64,000 nucleotides of DNA from Luteimonas sp. FCS-9 (GTDB lineage Bacteria > Pseudomonadota > Gammaproteobacteria > Xanthomonadales > Xanthomonadaceae), in assembly GCF_001014645.1 (NCBI RefSeq), contig NZ_LASZ01000006.1, positions 1 to 64,000 of the forward strand, in the 5' to 3' direction. The position numbers were made by a program, and so were the translations under genes. The notes under the pieces were generated by a model. That model had not been told where the DNA came from. It saw only the letters and a list, made by a program, of their open reading frames with translations, and did not search any database. This document shows positions 56,749-64,000 of this stretch, piece by piece (position 1 is the first letter of the stretch; each line of letters starts with the position of its first letter).

Positions 56749-56881
56749 TCGCAGCGCGACGCGCGGGCTGTCTCAGCCTGAACGCGACTTCAGCCCGCGG
56801 CGCGGTCCTGGGGTTGACCCTAGTGCCTGTCCGTTTCCCGGCGGGCGAGCATGCACCACCCCTGTTTTCGAGGAACAGCCG

Positions 56882-58609
56882 ATGGTCCACATGGTCCACG
56901 ATGGCGGTGGCGTCGCGCCCCTCGCGCCGCCGGTCCCGCAACCGTCCACCGATGCGCGGATCCACCGCGCCGACGGCAGCGAGACCGTCGAGTCGCTGGC
57001 CGAGCGCTATGCCGTCAGCCCCGAGGCGATCGTCTCGGCCAATCCGCAGCTCGCGAACGCGCCCGCCAACGGGGGCAATCCCATCCAGGCCGGCGACGAA
57101 CTGCAGATTCCCGCATCGCCGCAGAGCGTGACCGGTGAGGTCGAGACCGGGGATCCGAACCATTCGACCACCGACGCCAAGGTCACGCTGAAGGACGACA
57201 ACGGCAGCATCACCTGGCAGCCCGACAGCGCCTCGTTGAAGCTGACCGACGAGCAGAAGGCCGAACTGGGCTCCAACCGGCCGGAAGGCGCGGGCAAGGA
57301 GACCAAGGGCGCATCGATCTCGCTGGCCAACGAGAGCTCGGTGACGCTGACCGAGAGCCGTGGCGACGACAGCACCAGCTTCTTGGTCACCACGCAGACG
57401 CAGGTCACGCTGTCCGGCGAAGCCACCGCCGGCGGCCGCGCGGGCGGCGCCGATGTCGCAGGCAGTGCCTCCACCGGATTCGAGAGCACCTACAAGGTCA
57501 CCCTGCCGGGCGAGGCCACGGTGGAGCGGGCCGCGGCCGTCAATCCGTTCGATCCGACCACCGTCCCGGTCGGCGGCAGCGTGACGCTCGACAGCCAGAC
57601 GTTCGCCGGCACCTCGCTCGAAGGCTCGTTCCGCCACATCGCCGCCAAGTCGGAGATCCAGTACAACGAGGGTGTCAGCTACACCCTCGAGCGCGTCGAC
57701 GAGAACACCGTCCGCGTCACCACCGGGCCGACCGAGACGATCAACGCCTTCAACGGCGTCGGGGTCAAGGTCGGCGACGTGTCCGCGCTCGTCGGCCGCG
57801 AGGATCAACTCCACGGTGCAACGCTGCAGACGGCCGAGTTCGACATCTCCACGCAGGAAGGCCAGACCGCGCTGCAGCACTTCAATACGACCGGCCAGAT
57901 CGCGCACACCACGCCGGGCGTTGACAACGTCGCCACCATCCAGCGGCTGGACTATTCCTCGCAGACCCAGCTGCGCGCAGAAGCGGGCGACCTGAGCCTG
58001 GTGCTGGGCGGCCAGGCCAATCTCGGCAGCTCGGTCAAGGTGACCTATCCTGATGGTTCCTACTCGCTGACCACCGACCTCAGCTACGGCGCCAACGTGC
58101 CGCTCACGGTTGAGCAGCGCTTCGACGCGCAGGGCAACGAGCTGCCGGGCGAGCGCCGCTTCGAGTTCGAGGTCAGCACCGATCGGCCTGAGTACAACTG
58201 GCTCGAGCGCAACATCCTCGGACAGAACGAGGCGAGCGAGGAACGCGCGCTCGCCGAACAGCTGAACTGGGCAATCGATGGCGACCCGTCCAGCGGCCGC
58301 GTCTCTCCGGGCGAGACCGTGACGCTCTCGTTCACCGAATCCCAGATCGAGACGCTGATCGGCCAGATCCAGTCGACCGTCGACGGCAACAACATCGCGG
58401 GCGCGAACAACGACCTGGCGCTGCTGTTGAACAGCCGCGAGGGCGCCGATGCGCCCAATTCTATGGAATTCGCCGTGGCCTTGGCCCGCAATCTCGGCAG
58501 CGAACCGGGCGGCTTCATCGACAAGCTGTTCCGGATCTCCTCCGGCGCGGACGGCGACAACGCCAACAAGCGCTACGACGGCATCGACGTGACGGTGCAG
58601 GGCGGCTGA
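56882..58609 (+). CDS. LysM-domain protein without signal peptide
   Basis: 575 residues. A LysM module spans about 25-78 (IHRADGSETVESLAERYAVSPEAIVSANPQL ... IQAGDELQIPA), the fold that binds peptidoglycan or chitin sugars. The remaining 490 residues are acidic and rich in Thr, Ser, Val and Gly, with many beta-strand-like stretches (SVTLTESRGDDSTSFLVTTQTQVTLSG), and an end region of helix type, EASEERALAEQLNWAID and FAVALARNLGSEPGGFIDKLFRI. No signal peptide, membrane helix or catalytic motif is seen. It may be exported by a non-Sec system or work on incoming material. ATG at 56891 is another possible start. Confidence 0.72.
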   Translation: MVHMVHDGGGVAPLAPPVPQPSTDARIHRADGSETVESLAERYAVSPEAIVSANPQLANAPANGGNPIQAGDELQIPASPQSVTGEVETGDPNHSTTDAKVTLKDDNGSITWQPDSASLKLTDEQKAELGSNRPEGAGKETKGASISLANESSVTLTESRGDDSTSFLVTTQTQVTLSGEATAGGRAGGADVAGSASTGFESTYKVTLPGEATVERAAAVNPFDPTTVPVGGSVTLDSQTFAGTSLEGSFRHIAAKSEIQYNEGVSYTLERVDENTVRVTTGPTETINAFNGVGVKVGDVSALVGREDQLHGATLQTAEFDISTQEGQTALQHFNTTGQIAHTTPGVDNVATIQRLDYSSQTQLRAEAGDLSLVLGGQANLGSSVKVTYPDGSYSLTTDLSYGANVPLTVEQRFDAQGNELPGERRFEFEVSTDRPEYNWLERNILGQNEASEERALAEQLNWAIDGDPSSGRVSPGETVTLSFTESQIETLIGQIQSTVDGNNIAGANNDLALLLNSREGADAPNSMEFAVALARNLGSEPGGFIDKLFRISSGADGDNANKRYDGIDVTVQGG

Positions 58610-58665
58610 GGCATGTGACGCCCCCGGTGGGCAAGGTTCTGCGGCGGCGGTTGCCGTCGTGTTCG

Positions 58666-58693
58666 AAGGGGCGCACCTTGCGCCCCTTTTTTT
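58666..58693 (+). terminator. Intrinsic terminator after the LysM gene
   Basis: AAGGGGCG, seven-base loop, CGCCCCTT, with seven T to 58693. Strong terminator; the 309-base stretch 58610-58918 otherwise holds a half palindrome and the S9 promoter. Confidence 0.9.
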
Positions 58694-58744
58694 CCGGACG
58701 GATCGGCCTCCTGGGGGCGCGCGACGCGCTCCGCCGGTATAGCC

Positions 58745-58768
58745 TCATCGCGCGCGAGCGCGCGCCTA
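58745..58768. repeat. Half of a GTAGGAGCGCGC-type palindrome (copy D)
   Basis: CATCGCGCGCGAGCGCGCGCCTAC is the right half of the element; the left arm is missing or decayed (CGCGCGACGCGCTCCG upstream). Confidence 0.55.
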
Positions 58769-58918
58769 CGGGTTTTGCAGTCCACGGCGCGACGCGCATG
58801 CCTGGCTTGTCCAGGCGGCGTCGCGGCGCAAGTCCCGTCGGTCCTGGGCCGCACGCCGCCTCGGGGCGGGATGCGGCGGTTATGCTCGACGGTCGTTGCG
58901 CTTCCGGATCGCCTGCCG

Positions 58919-61423
58919 ATGTCCCGACTGATCGCCCCCCGCCGACTGTCTCTCGCCGTCTCCGCCACGCTGCTCGTCGCGGCCGCCTCTTGGGGCGCGA
59001 CGGCGCTCGCACAGCCCGCGACCGAGGTCGCATCCACTGCGAGTGGCTACCAGCTGCCGCCCGAGGCGCTGCAGGCGATCGTCGACGCACCACGCCCGCC
59101 GCGGCTGCTGTTGAGCCCGAAGCGCGACCTGGTCGCGTTCCTGCAGACGCCCGCGCTGCCGGGCATCGACGAGGTCGCGCAGCCTGAACTCAAGCTCGGC
59201 GGCATCCGCATCAACCCCAAGACGTACTCGGCCAGCCGCGCGTCGTACGTCACCGACATCTGGCTCAAGCCGGTCGAGGGCGGCGCCGAGCAGCGCATCG
59301 CGGGCCTGCCCGAACCGCTCTCTCTGGCCTCGCTGTCGTGGTCGCCCGACCAGCGCCACATCGCCTTCAGCCAGGTCGACGTGCGCGCGGGCGAAGTGCA
59401 GCTGTGGGTGGTCGACGTCGCGACGCGGCAGGCACGCCGCCTGCTCGCGCAGCCGCTCAACGCGGTGGTCGGCAACGGCTTCGAATGGATGCCCGACGGG
59501 CAGGCGCTGCTGGTGCGCCTGCGCCCGCAGGGCCAGGGCGCCGCGCCGCAGGACGACGGCATCCCGGCCGGCCCCAACGTGCAGGAAACCGGCGCAGGCG
59601 GCACGGTCCAGCAGCTGCGGACCTACCAGGATCTGCTGCGCAGCGAGCAGGACGCGCGCGTGTTCGCGCACTACATGACCAGCCAGCTCGCACGCGTGGC
59701 GCTCGACGGCACGGTGTCGCCGATCGGTGCGCCGGGCCTGACCACCAGCGCCACCGCATCGCCCGACGGCCGCCACGTCCTGCGCCAGCAGATCGACCGG
59801 CCGTTCTCCTACCAGGTGCCGTACTCCCGCTTCCCGCGCCGGATCGAGGTGGTCGGCCTCGACGGCGCGGTCCAGCACACCGTCGCGCGGCTGCCGCTGG
59901 TCGAGGGCCTGCCGGTTGGCAATGACGCGGTGCCCACCGGCGTGCGCTCGGTCGCCTGGCGTAGCGACGCCCCGGCGACGCTGGTCTGGGCCGAGGCCCA
60001 GGACGGCGGCGACCCGGCGCGCGAGGCGGAGGTGCGCGACGTCGTCTATGCGCAGGCCGCGCCGTTCCGGACGCCACCGACCGCGCTGGCGCAGCTGTCG
60101 ATGCGCTATGCCGGCACGCAATGGGGCAACGGCGAACTCGCGCTGCTGACCGAATACTGGTGGAAGACGCGCCGGATCCGCGAATGGCGCCTCCATCCCG
60201 ACGGCGCCGCCGCGCCCGCACTGGTGCGCGAGGGCTCGTACGAGGACCGCTACGCCGACCCCGGCATGGCGGTCACGGCACCCGACGACAACGGCAACAG
60301 CCGGCTGCTGATCGCTGCCGACGGCCAGAGCATCTACCGCATCGGCGACGGCGCCTCGGAGGAAGGCGATCGCCCGTTCCTCGACCGCCAGAATCTCGCC
60401 GATGGCAGCACCGAGCGGCTGTTCCATTCGCAGGCGCCGGTCTACGAGGCGCCGGTCGCGGTGCTCGACGCCCAGGCCACGCGCGTGCTGACCACGCGCG
60501 AATCGCCGACCGAGCCGGCCAATACCCTGCTTCGGCGGCTCGACGCGGCCGATGCCGCACCGGTCGCGCTGACCGCGTTCGCGCATCCCACGCCGCAGCT
60601 GCGCGACGTGCACAAGGAACTGGTGCGCTTCAAGCGCAAGGACGGCGTGGACCTGAGCGGCACGCTGTACCTGCCGCCGGGCTACGACGCGCGCCGCGAC
60701 GGCCCGCTGCCGCTGCTGATGTGGGCCTATCCGGGCGAGTTCAAGTCGGCCGACGCGGCCAGCCAGGTGACCGATTCGCCGTACCGCTTCAACGCCGTCG
60801 GCTACTGGGGGCCGCAGGCGTTCCTGGCGATGGGCTACGCGGTCTTCGCCGACGTGTCGATGCCGATCATCGGCGAGGGCGACGCCGAGCCCAACGACAC
60901 CTACATCGAGCAACTGGTCGCCAGCGCCGAGGCGGCCGTCGACGAGGTCGTGCGCCGGGGCGTCGCGGACCGCCGCCGCATCGCGATCGGCGGCCATTCC
61001 TACGGGGCGTTCATGACCGGCAACCTGCTCGCGCACTCGCGGCTGTTCGCCGCCGGCATCGCGCGCAGCGGCGCCTACAACCGCACGCTCACCCCGTTCG
61101 GCTTCCAGGCCGAGGAGCGCAACTACTGGCAGGCGCAGGAGACCTACCTGCGGATGTCGCCGTTCAACTACGCCGGACAGATCAAGGATCCGATCCTGCT
61201 GATCCACGGCGAGGAGGACAACAATTCGGGCACCTTCCCGATGCAGAGCGAACGCATGTTCGCCGCGATCAAGGGCCTGGGCGGCAATGCCCGGCTGGTG
61301 ATGCTGCCCAACGAATCGCACGGCTACCGCGCGCGCGAGTCGATCCTGCACATGCTCTACGAGACCAACGCCTGGCTCGACCGCTACGTCAAGCACCGGC
61401 CCGCGGAGGACGCCGCGCGCTGA
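58919..61423 (+). CDS. Secreted S9 family serine peptidase
   Basis: 834 residues. The signal peptide runs to about residue 32 (MSRLIAPRRLSLAVSATLLVAAASWGATALA). A beta-propeller of about 530 residues has repeated blade text (LASLSWSPDQRHIAFSQVD, SPDGRHVLRQQ). The alpha/beta-hydrolase catalytic domain holds S694 in IGGHSYGAF, D767 in HGEEDNNSG and H801 in NESHGY. Exported S9 enzymes cleave oligopeptides in the periplasm; the closest plant and bacterial relatives prefer Glu/Asp or Pro sites. Start at 58919 gives the signal peptide; the upstream in-frame ATGs do not. Confidence 0.93.
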   Translation: MSRLIAPRRLSLAVSATLLVAAASWGATALAQPATEVASTASGYQLPPEALQAIVDAPRPPRLLLSPKRDLVAFLQTPALPGIDEVAQPELKLGGIRINPKTYSASRASYVTDIWLKPVEGGAEQRIAGLPEPLSLASLSWSPDQRHIAFSQVDVRAGEVQLWVVDVATRQARRLLAQPLNAVVGNGFEWMPDGQALLVRLRPQGQGAAPQDDGIPAGPNVQETGAGGTVQQLRTYQDLLRSEQDARVFAHYMTSQLARVALDGTVSPIGAPGLTTSATASPDGRHVLRQQIDRPFSYQVPYSRFPRRIEVVGLDGAVQHTVARLPLVEGLPVGNDAVPTGVRSVAWRSDAPATLVWAEAQDGGDPAREAEVRDVVYAQAAPFRTPPTALAQLSMRYAGTQWGNGELALLTEYWWKTRRIREWRLHPDGAAAPALVREGSYEDRYADPGMAVTAPDDNGNSRLLIAADGQSIYRIGDGASEEGDRPFLDRQNLADGSTERLFHSQAPVYEAPVAVLDAQATRVLTTRESPTEPANTLLRRLDAADAAPVALTAFAHPTPQLRDVHKELVRFKRKDGVDLSGTLYLPPGYDARRDGPLPLLMWAYPGEFKSADAASQVTDSPYRFNAVGYWGPQAFLAMGYAVFADVSMPIIGEGDAEPNDTYIEQLVASAEAAVDEVVRRGVADRRRIAIGGHSYGAFMTGNLLAHSRLFAAGIARSGAYNRTLTPFGFQAEERNYWQAQETYLRMSPFNYAGQIKDPILLIHGEEDNNSGTFPMQSERMFAAIKGLGGNARLVMLPNESHGYRARESILHMLYETNAWLDRYVKHRPAEDAAR

Positions 61424-61469
61424 GGCACTTGGCATCGCGCACTGGCGCCCGTACGCGCGCTTGTGCCCT

Positions 61470-61529
61470 GTAGGAGCGCGCTCGCGCGCGATGGGCTTGC
61501 CGAAAACGCGTCATCGCGCGCGCGCCCAC
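61470..61529. repeat. REP-like palindrome, degenerate (copy E)
   Basis: GTAGGAGCGCGCTCGCGCGCGA, then TGGGCTTGCCGAAAACGCGTCA and the worn right arm TCGCGCGCGCGCCCAC. Between the convergent S9 and Anbu genes. Confidence 0.75.
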
Positions 61530-61573
61530 GGCGGATATGGATGGCGTGTCGCGCGTCCGTCCGTACCGGGATT

Positions 61574-62305
61574 TCAGACCCAGGGCGGTGCCGGCAGCGC
61601 CCCGACGGCCTCGCGCAGGCTGTCGTTCCAGCTGTCGCGGATCGACCGCAGGTACGGGTCCTCGTCCTCGAAGCGCTGCTGGATCTCCAACTGCAGGCTG
61701 TCGCGGCGATACACCACCAGATCGATCGGCGTGCCGACCGACAGGTTGGAGCGGATCGTCGAGTCGAACGAGACCAGCGTGCACTTGGTCGCGGTGGCGA
61801 GGTCGGTCTGCCGGGTCACGACGCGGTCGAGGATCGGCTTGCCGAACTTGATCTCGCCGGTCTGGAAGAACGGGGTCTCGGGCGTGCTCTCGATGAAGTT
61901 GCCTTCCGAGTACACCAGAAACAGCCGCGGCGGCTCGCCGCGGATCTGGCCGCCGACGATGAACGTCCCGCTGGGATCGATGCCGCTGTCGCGCAGGTAA
62001 GCCTCGTCGCGCGCCCGGATCTCGCGCATCGCGTCGCCGACCGCCTGCGCGACCTGGAACATCGACTGCGCGTTGCGGATGCCCGGACGCGCCGGCTCGT
62101 GCCGGTCGCGGTGCTCGATCAGGTTGAGCACGTTCTGGGTCAGCGACAGGTTGCCGGCCGACAGCGTCACCACCACATGCTCGCCAGGCTCGGCGAAGAC
62201 CCGCATCTTGCCCGCGCGCCGGATGTGGTCGACGCCGGCGTTGGTGCGCGAATCGGAGGCCAGCACGAGCCCCTCGTCGAGGTTGAGGCCGATGCAGTAG
62301 GTCAT
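61574..62305 (-). CDS. Proteasome-like protease Anbu
   Basis: 243 residues. MTYCIGLNLDEGLVLASDSRTNAGVDHIRRAGKMRVF shows the Ntn-hydrolase pattern with catalytic T2 after removal of Met, D18 and K33. LVSFDSTIRSNLSVGTPIDLVVY and the final FEDEDPYLRSIRDSWNDSLREA are characteristic of the Anbu (BPH) group, ancestral to HslV and proteasome subunits. The start at 62305 places threonine next to Met; the start at 62341 would not. It is the last gene of an operon with alpha-E and ATP-grasp genes, 67 bases behind alpha-E. Confidence 0.95.
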   Translation of the reverse strand: MTYCIGLNLDEGLVLASDSRTNAGVDHIRRAGKMRVFAEPGEHVVVTLSAGNLSLTQNVLNLIEHRDRHEPARPGIRNAQSMFQVAQAVGDAMREIRARDEAYLRDSGIDPSGTFIVGGQIRGEPPRLFLVYSEGNFIESTPETPFFQTGEIKFGKPILDRVVTRQTDLATATKCTLVSFDSTIRSNLSVGTPIDLVVYRRDSLQLEIQQRFEDEDPYLRSIRDSWNDSLREAVGALPAPPWV

Positions 62306-62372
62306 GGGGCGGGGCAGGGGGACGGCGGAGCGGGCGGCCATTGTGCCCGCTGCGCAGACGCCGCGACAGCCG

Positions 62373-63380
62373 TCAGGCCGTGTTCTGCCACTGCGCCTGG
62401 ACCTCGGCCTGCGCCGGGGCCGGCACCGCGCGGGTTGTCATGAACTGATGGTGGATCTCTGCGCCCAGTCGCGACAGCCGCGCCATGGTGTCCTGCAGCC
62501 AAGGCTCCAGCCCGCCTGCGATGATCTCGTCCATGCGCGCGTAGCGCGACTGCGCGGCCAGCGCGCCCGCCTGGCGCGCGACCTCCAGCGATGCGCCGCC
62601 GGCCAGCGACTGCAGGATCGAGTAGATCGCGTCGACGCAGGTCTGCAGCGAGCGCGGGTTGTCGCCGTTGAGCAGCATCAGCGCCGCCACGCCGGCCGGG
62701 CTGACCGAATCGCGGTACAGCCGGCGGTAGGTCTCGAATGCCGACAGCGCCTGCAGCAGCGCGCTCCACTGGAAGTACTGCACCGCGTCGCGCGCCTCGC
62801 CGGTCTCGGGCAGATCGTCGTCGCTGGCGATCATGTCGAGCAGGCGGATCGACCATTCGGCGCGCTCGATGAACGCCCCCAACTGCAGGAACTGGTAGCC
62901 CTCACCGCGGCCGAGCGTGCCGATCGTGATGCCGCGGAACGAGGCCGAACGGGTCTTGACCCATTCGAGGGTGTGGCTCAGGCCGTTGCGGCGCAGTTGC
63001 GCGGCATCGAGCCGGCGGATCTCCAACCACGAACTGTTGAGGTCCTCGTACATCTCCGAAGTGATCGCCACGCGCTGCGCCCGGGCGTTCTCGCGCGCGC
63101 TGCGAAAGCAACTGTGGATCGAGTTGGGATTGTCGGGTGCCAGCAGCAGGTGCCCGACCACGCCCTCGGCGTCGATGCGCCCGTGGCGCTCGAGGAACGG
63201 TTGCACCAGCCCCAGCGAATCGAGCGAACGCCGCCACGCGGCGGCCTGCGCCTTGCCGCGGTCCAGGCGCTCGGGCAGCAGCGCGATGCGCTGCGCGACG
63301 TCGAGTAGGCGCGCGGTGTTCTCGGCGCGCTCCATGCTGCGCGCCACCCAGTACAGATCGTTCGCGGTGCGACAGAGCAT
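62373..63380 (-). CDS. Alpha-E domain protein
   Basis: 335 residues, mostly helical. [32 protein letters not shown] is the typical opening; [36 protein letters not shown] and [23 protein letters not shown] are the other conserved blocks. Alpha-E proteins are always found with circularly permuted ATP-grasp enzymes and are thought to take part in a peptide-ligating pathway. It is 11 bases behind the ATP-grasp gene. Confidence 0.94.
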   Translation of the reverse strand: MLCRTANDLYWVARSMERAENTARLLDVAQRIALLPERLDRGKAQAAAWRRSLDSLGLVQPFLERHGRIDAEGVVGHLLLAPDNPNSIHSCFRSARENARAQRVAITSEMYEDLNSSWLEIRRLDAAQLRRNGLSHTLEWVKTRSASFRGITIGTLGRGEGYQFLQLGAFIERAEWSIRLLDMIASDDDLPETGEARDAVQYFQWSALLQALSAFETYRRLYRDSVSPAGVAALMLLNGDNPRSLQTCVDAIYSILQSLAGGASLEVARQAGALAAQSRYARMDEIIAGGLEPWLQDTMARLSRLGAEIHHQFMTTRAVPAPAQAEVQAQWQNTA

Positions 63381-63391
63381 GCGTGCGGCCT

Positions 63392-64000
63392 TCAGTTTTC
63401 CATGATCCAGGTGTCCTTCGTCCCGCCGCCCTGGGACGAATTGACCACCAGCGAGCCCTCGCGCAGCGCCACCCGCGTCAGGCCGCCCGGCACGACATGG
63501 ATGCGGCGGCCGCTGAGGATGTAGGGACGCAGGTCGATGTGGCGCGGCGCCAGGCCGCTCTCGACGAACGTCGGGCAGGTCGACAGCGACAGCGTCGGCT
63601 GGGCGATGTAGTTGCCCGGGTCGGCGAGGATGCGGGCGCGGAACGCCTCGATCTCGGCCTTCGTCGAGGCCGGACCGACGAGCATGCCGTAGCCGCCGGC
63701 GCCGTGCACCTCCTTGACGACGAGCTCGGGCAGATGCGCCAGTGCGTACTTGAGATCGTTGGGGTTGCGCAGCTGCCAGGTCGGCACGTTGTGCAGGATC
63801 GGCTCCTCGCTGAGGTAGTAGCGGATCATCTCCGGCACGAACGGGTAGACCGACTTGTCGTCGCCCACCCCGGTACCCGGCGCGTTGGCCAGGGTCACGT
63901 TGCCGGCGCGGTAGGCGCCGAACAACCCGGGCACGCCAAGCAGCGAGTCGGGACGGAACACCGTCGGGTCGAGGAAGTCGTCGTTGATGCGGCGGTAGAT
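63392..64000 (-). CDS. Circularly permuted ATP-grasp protein (partial, N-terminus beyond window)
   Basis: The last 202 residues of a longer protein; the open frame runs without stop to the window edge ([19 protein letters not shown] at the edge). [60 protein letters not shown] and [50 protein letters not shown] are hallmark blocks of the CP_ATPgrasp family. Predicted to ligate peptides with ATP. First visible gene of the Anbu operon. Confidence 0.94.
   Translation of the reverse strand: MYRRINDDFLDPTVFRPDSLLGVPGLFGAYRAGNVTLANAPGTGVGDDKSVYPFVPEMIRYYLSEEPILHNVPTWQLRNPNDLKYALAHLPELVVKEVHGAGGYGMLVGPASTKAEIEAFRARILADPGNYIAQPTLSLSTCPTFVESGLAPRHIDLRPYILSGRRIHVVPGGLTRVALREGSLVVNSSQGGGTKDTWIMEN

Noticed and set aside
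18194..61529. CRISPR array from the repeated palindromes
   Set aside because: The repeats are dispersed inverted repeats without regular spacers, and no cas gene is present.

Overview
This window is chromosomal DNA of very high GC content. Gene order, protein sequences and intergenic repeats all look like the Xanthomonadaceae/Lysobacteraceae (a Lysobacter- or Luteimonas-like gammaproteobacterium). That placement is inference from recognisable families: the gapA-pgk-pyk-class I aldolase block, a short ModC, the proteasome-like Anbu locus, and palindromes built on GTAGGAGCGCGC. Gene density is high and many neighbours overlap by ATGA. I see no prophage, insertion sequence, CRISPR array or rRNA operon; it reads as core chromosome with scattered palindromic repeats.

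Layout. 0-4 kb: the end of transketolase, a BolA protein, and a minus-strand operon of a solute-binding-domain lipoprotein, a cation efflux protein and an acetyl-CoA hydrolase/transferase. 4-7.5 kb: a duplicated repeat, a Fur-like box and a TonB-dependent siderophore receptor, convergent with a flavin reductase. 7.5-10.3 kb: a molybdate uptake operon (molybdopterin-domain protein, modA, modB, modC) behind a well-formed ModE-like operator. 10.3-12.7 kb: a persulfide-dioxygenase-like metallo-hydrolase, an S1/P1 nuclease and an OmpW porin. 12.9-23.1 kb: lower glycolysis (gapA, pgk, an HAD phosphatase, pyk, class I aldolase), interrupted by a DUF2339/DUF3999 membrane pair; cre-like palindromes precede pyk and the aldolase gene.

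23-42 kb: a small membrane protein with an L7/L12-like domain, cysK, an RND efflux pair, GNAT, Na+/alanine symporter, TrmH methyltransferase, M28 peptidase, mscL, FAH-family hydrolase, Rieske protein, SLC13 permease, thiS-thiG-trmB and an EstA-type autotransporter esterase. 42-49 kb: tRNA-Gly(CCC), a RimK-like ATP-grasp gene whose reading frame is broken at a GC-dinucleotide run, a two-component system, ilvE, metF and small secreted proteins. 49-58.6 kb: the more accessory part, with DUF3228 and DUF4832 proteins, an ECF sigma factor with a membrane partner, a divergent secreted amidohydrolase, ahcY behind an S-adenosylhomocysteine riboswitch, and a LysM protein without a signal peptide. 58.9-64 kb: a large S9 peptidase and a minus-strand operon of circularly permuted ATP-grasp, alpha-E and Anbu proteins.

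The best second looks are the SAH riboswitch, the ModE operator, the broken rimK-like gene, the Anbu operon lacking its usual transglutaminase, the signal-less LysM protein, the cre-like sites of the glycolytic genes and several hairpin/repeat families. I did not find a clearly new multi-gene system.
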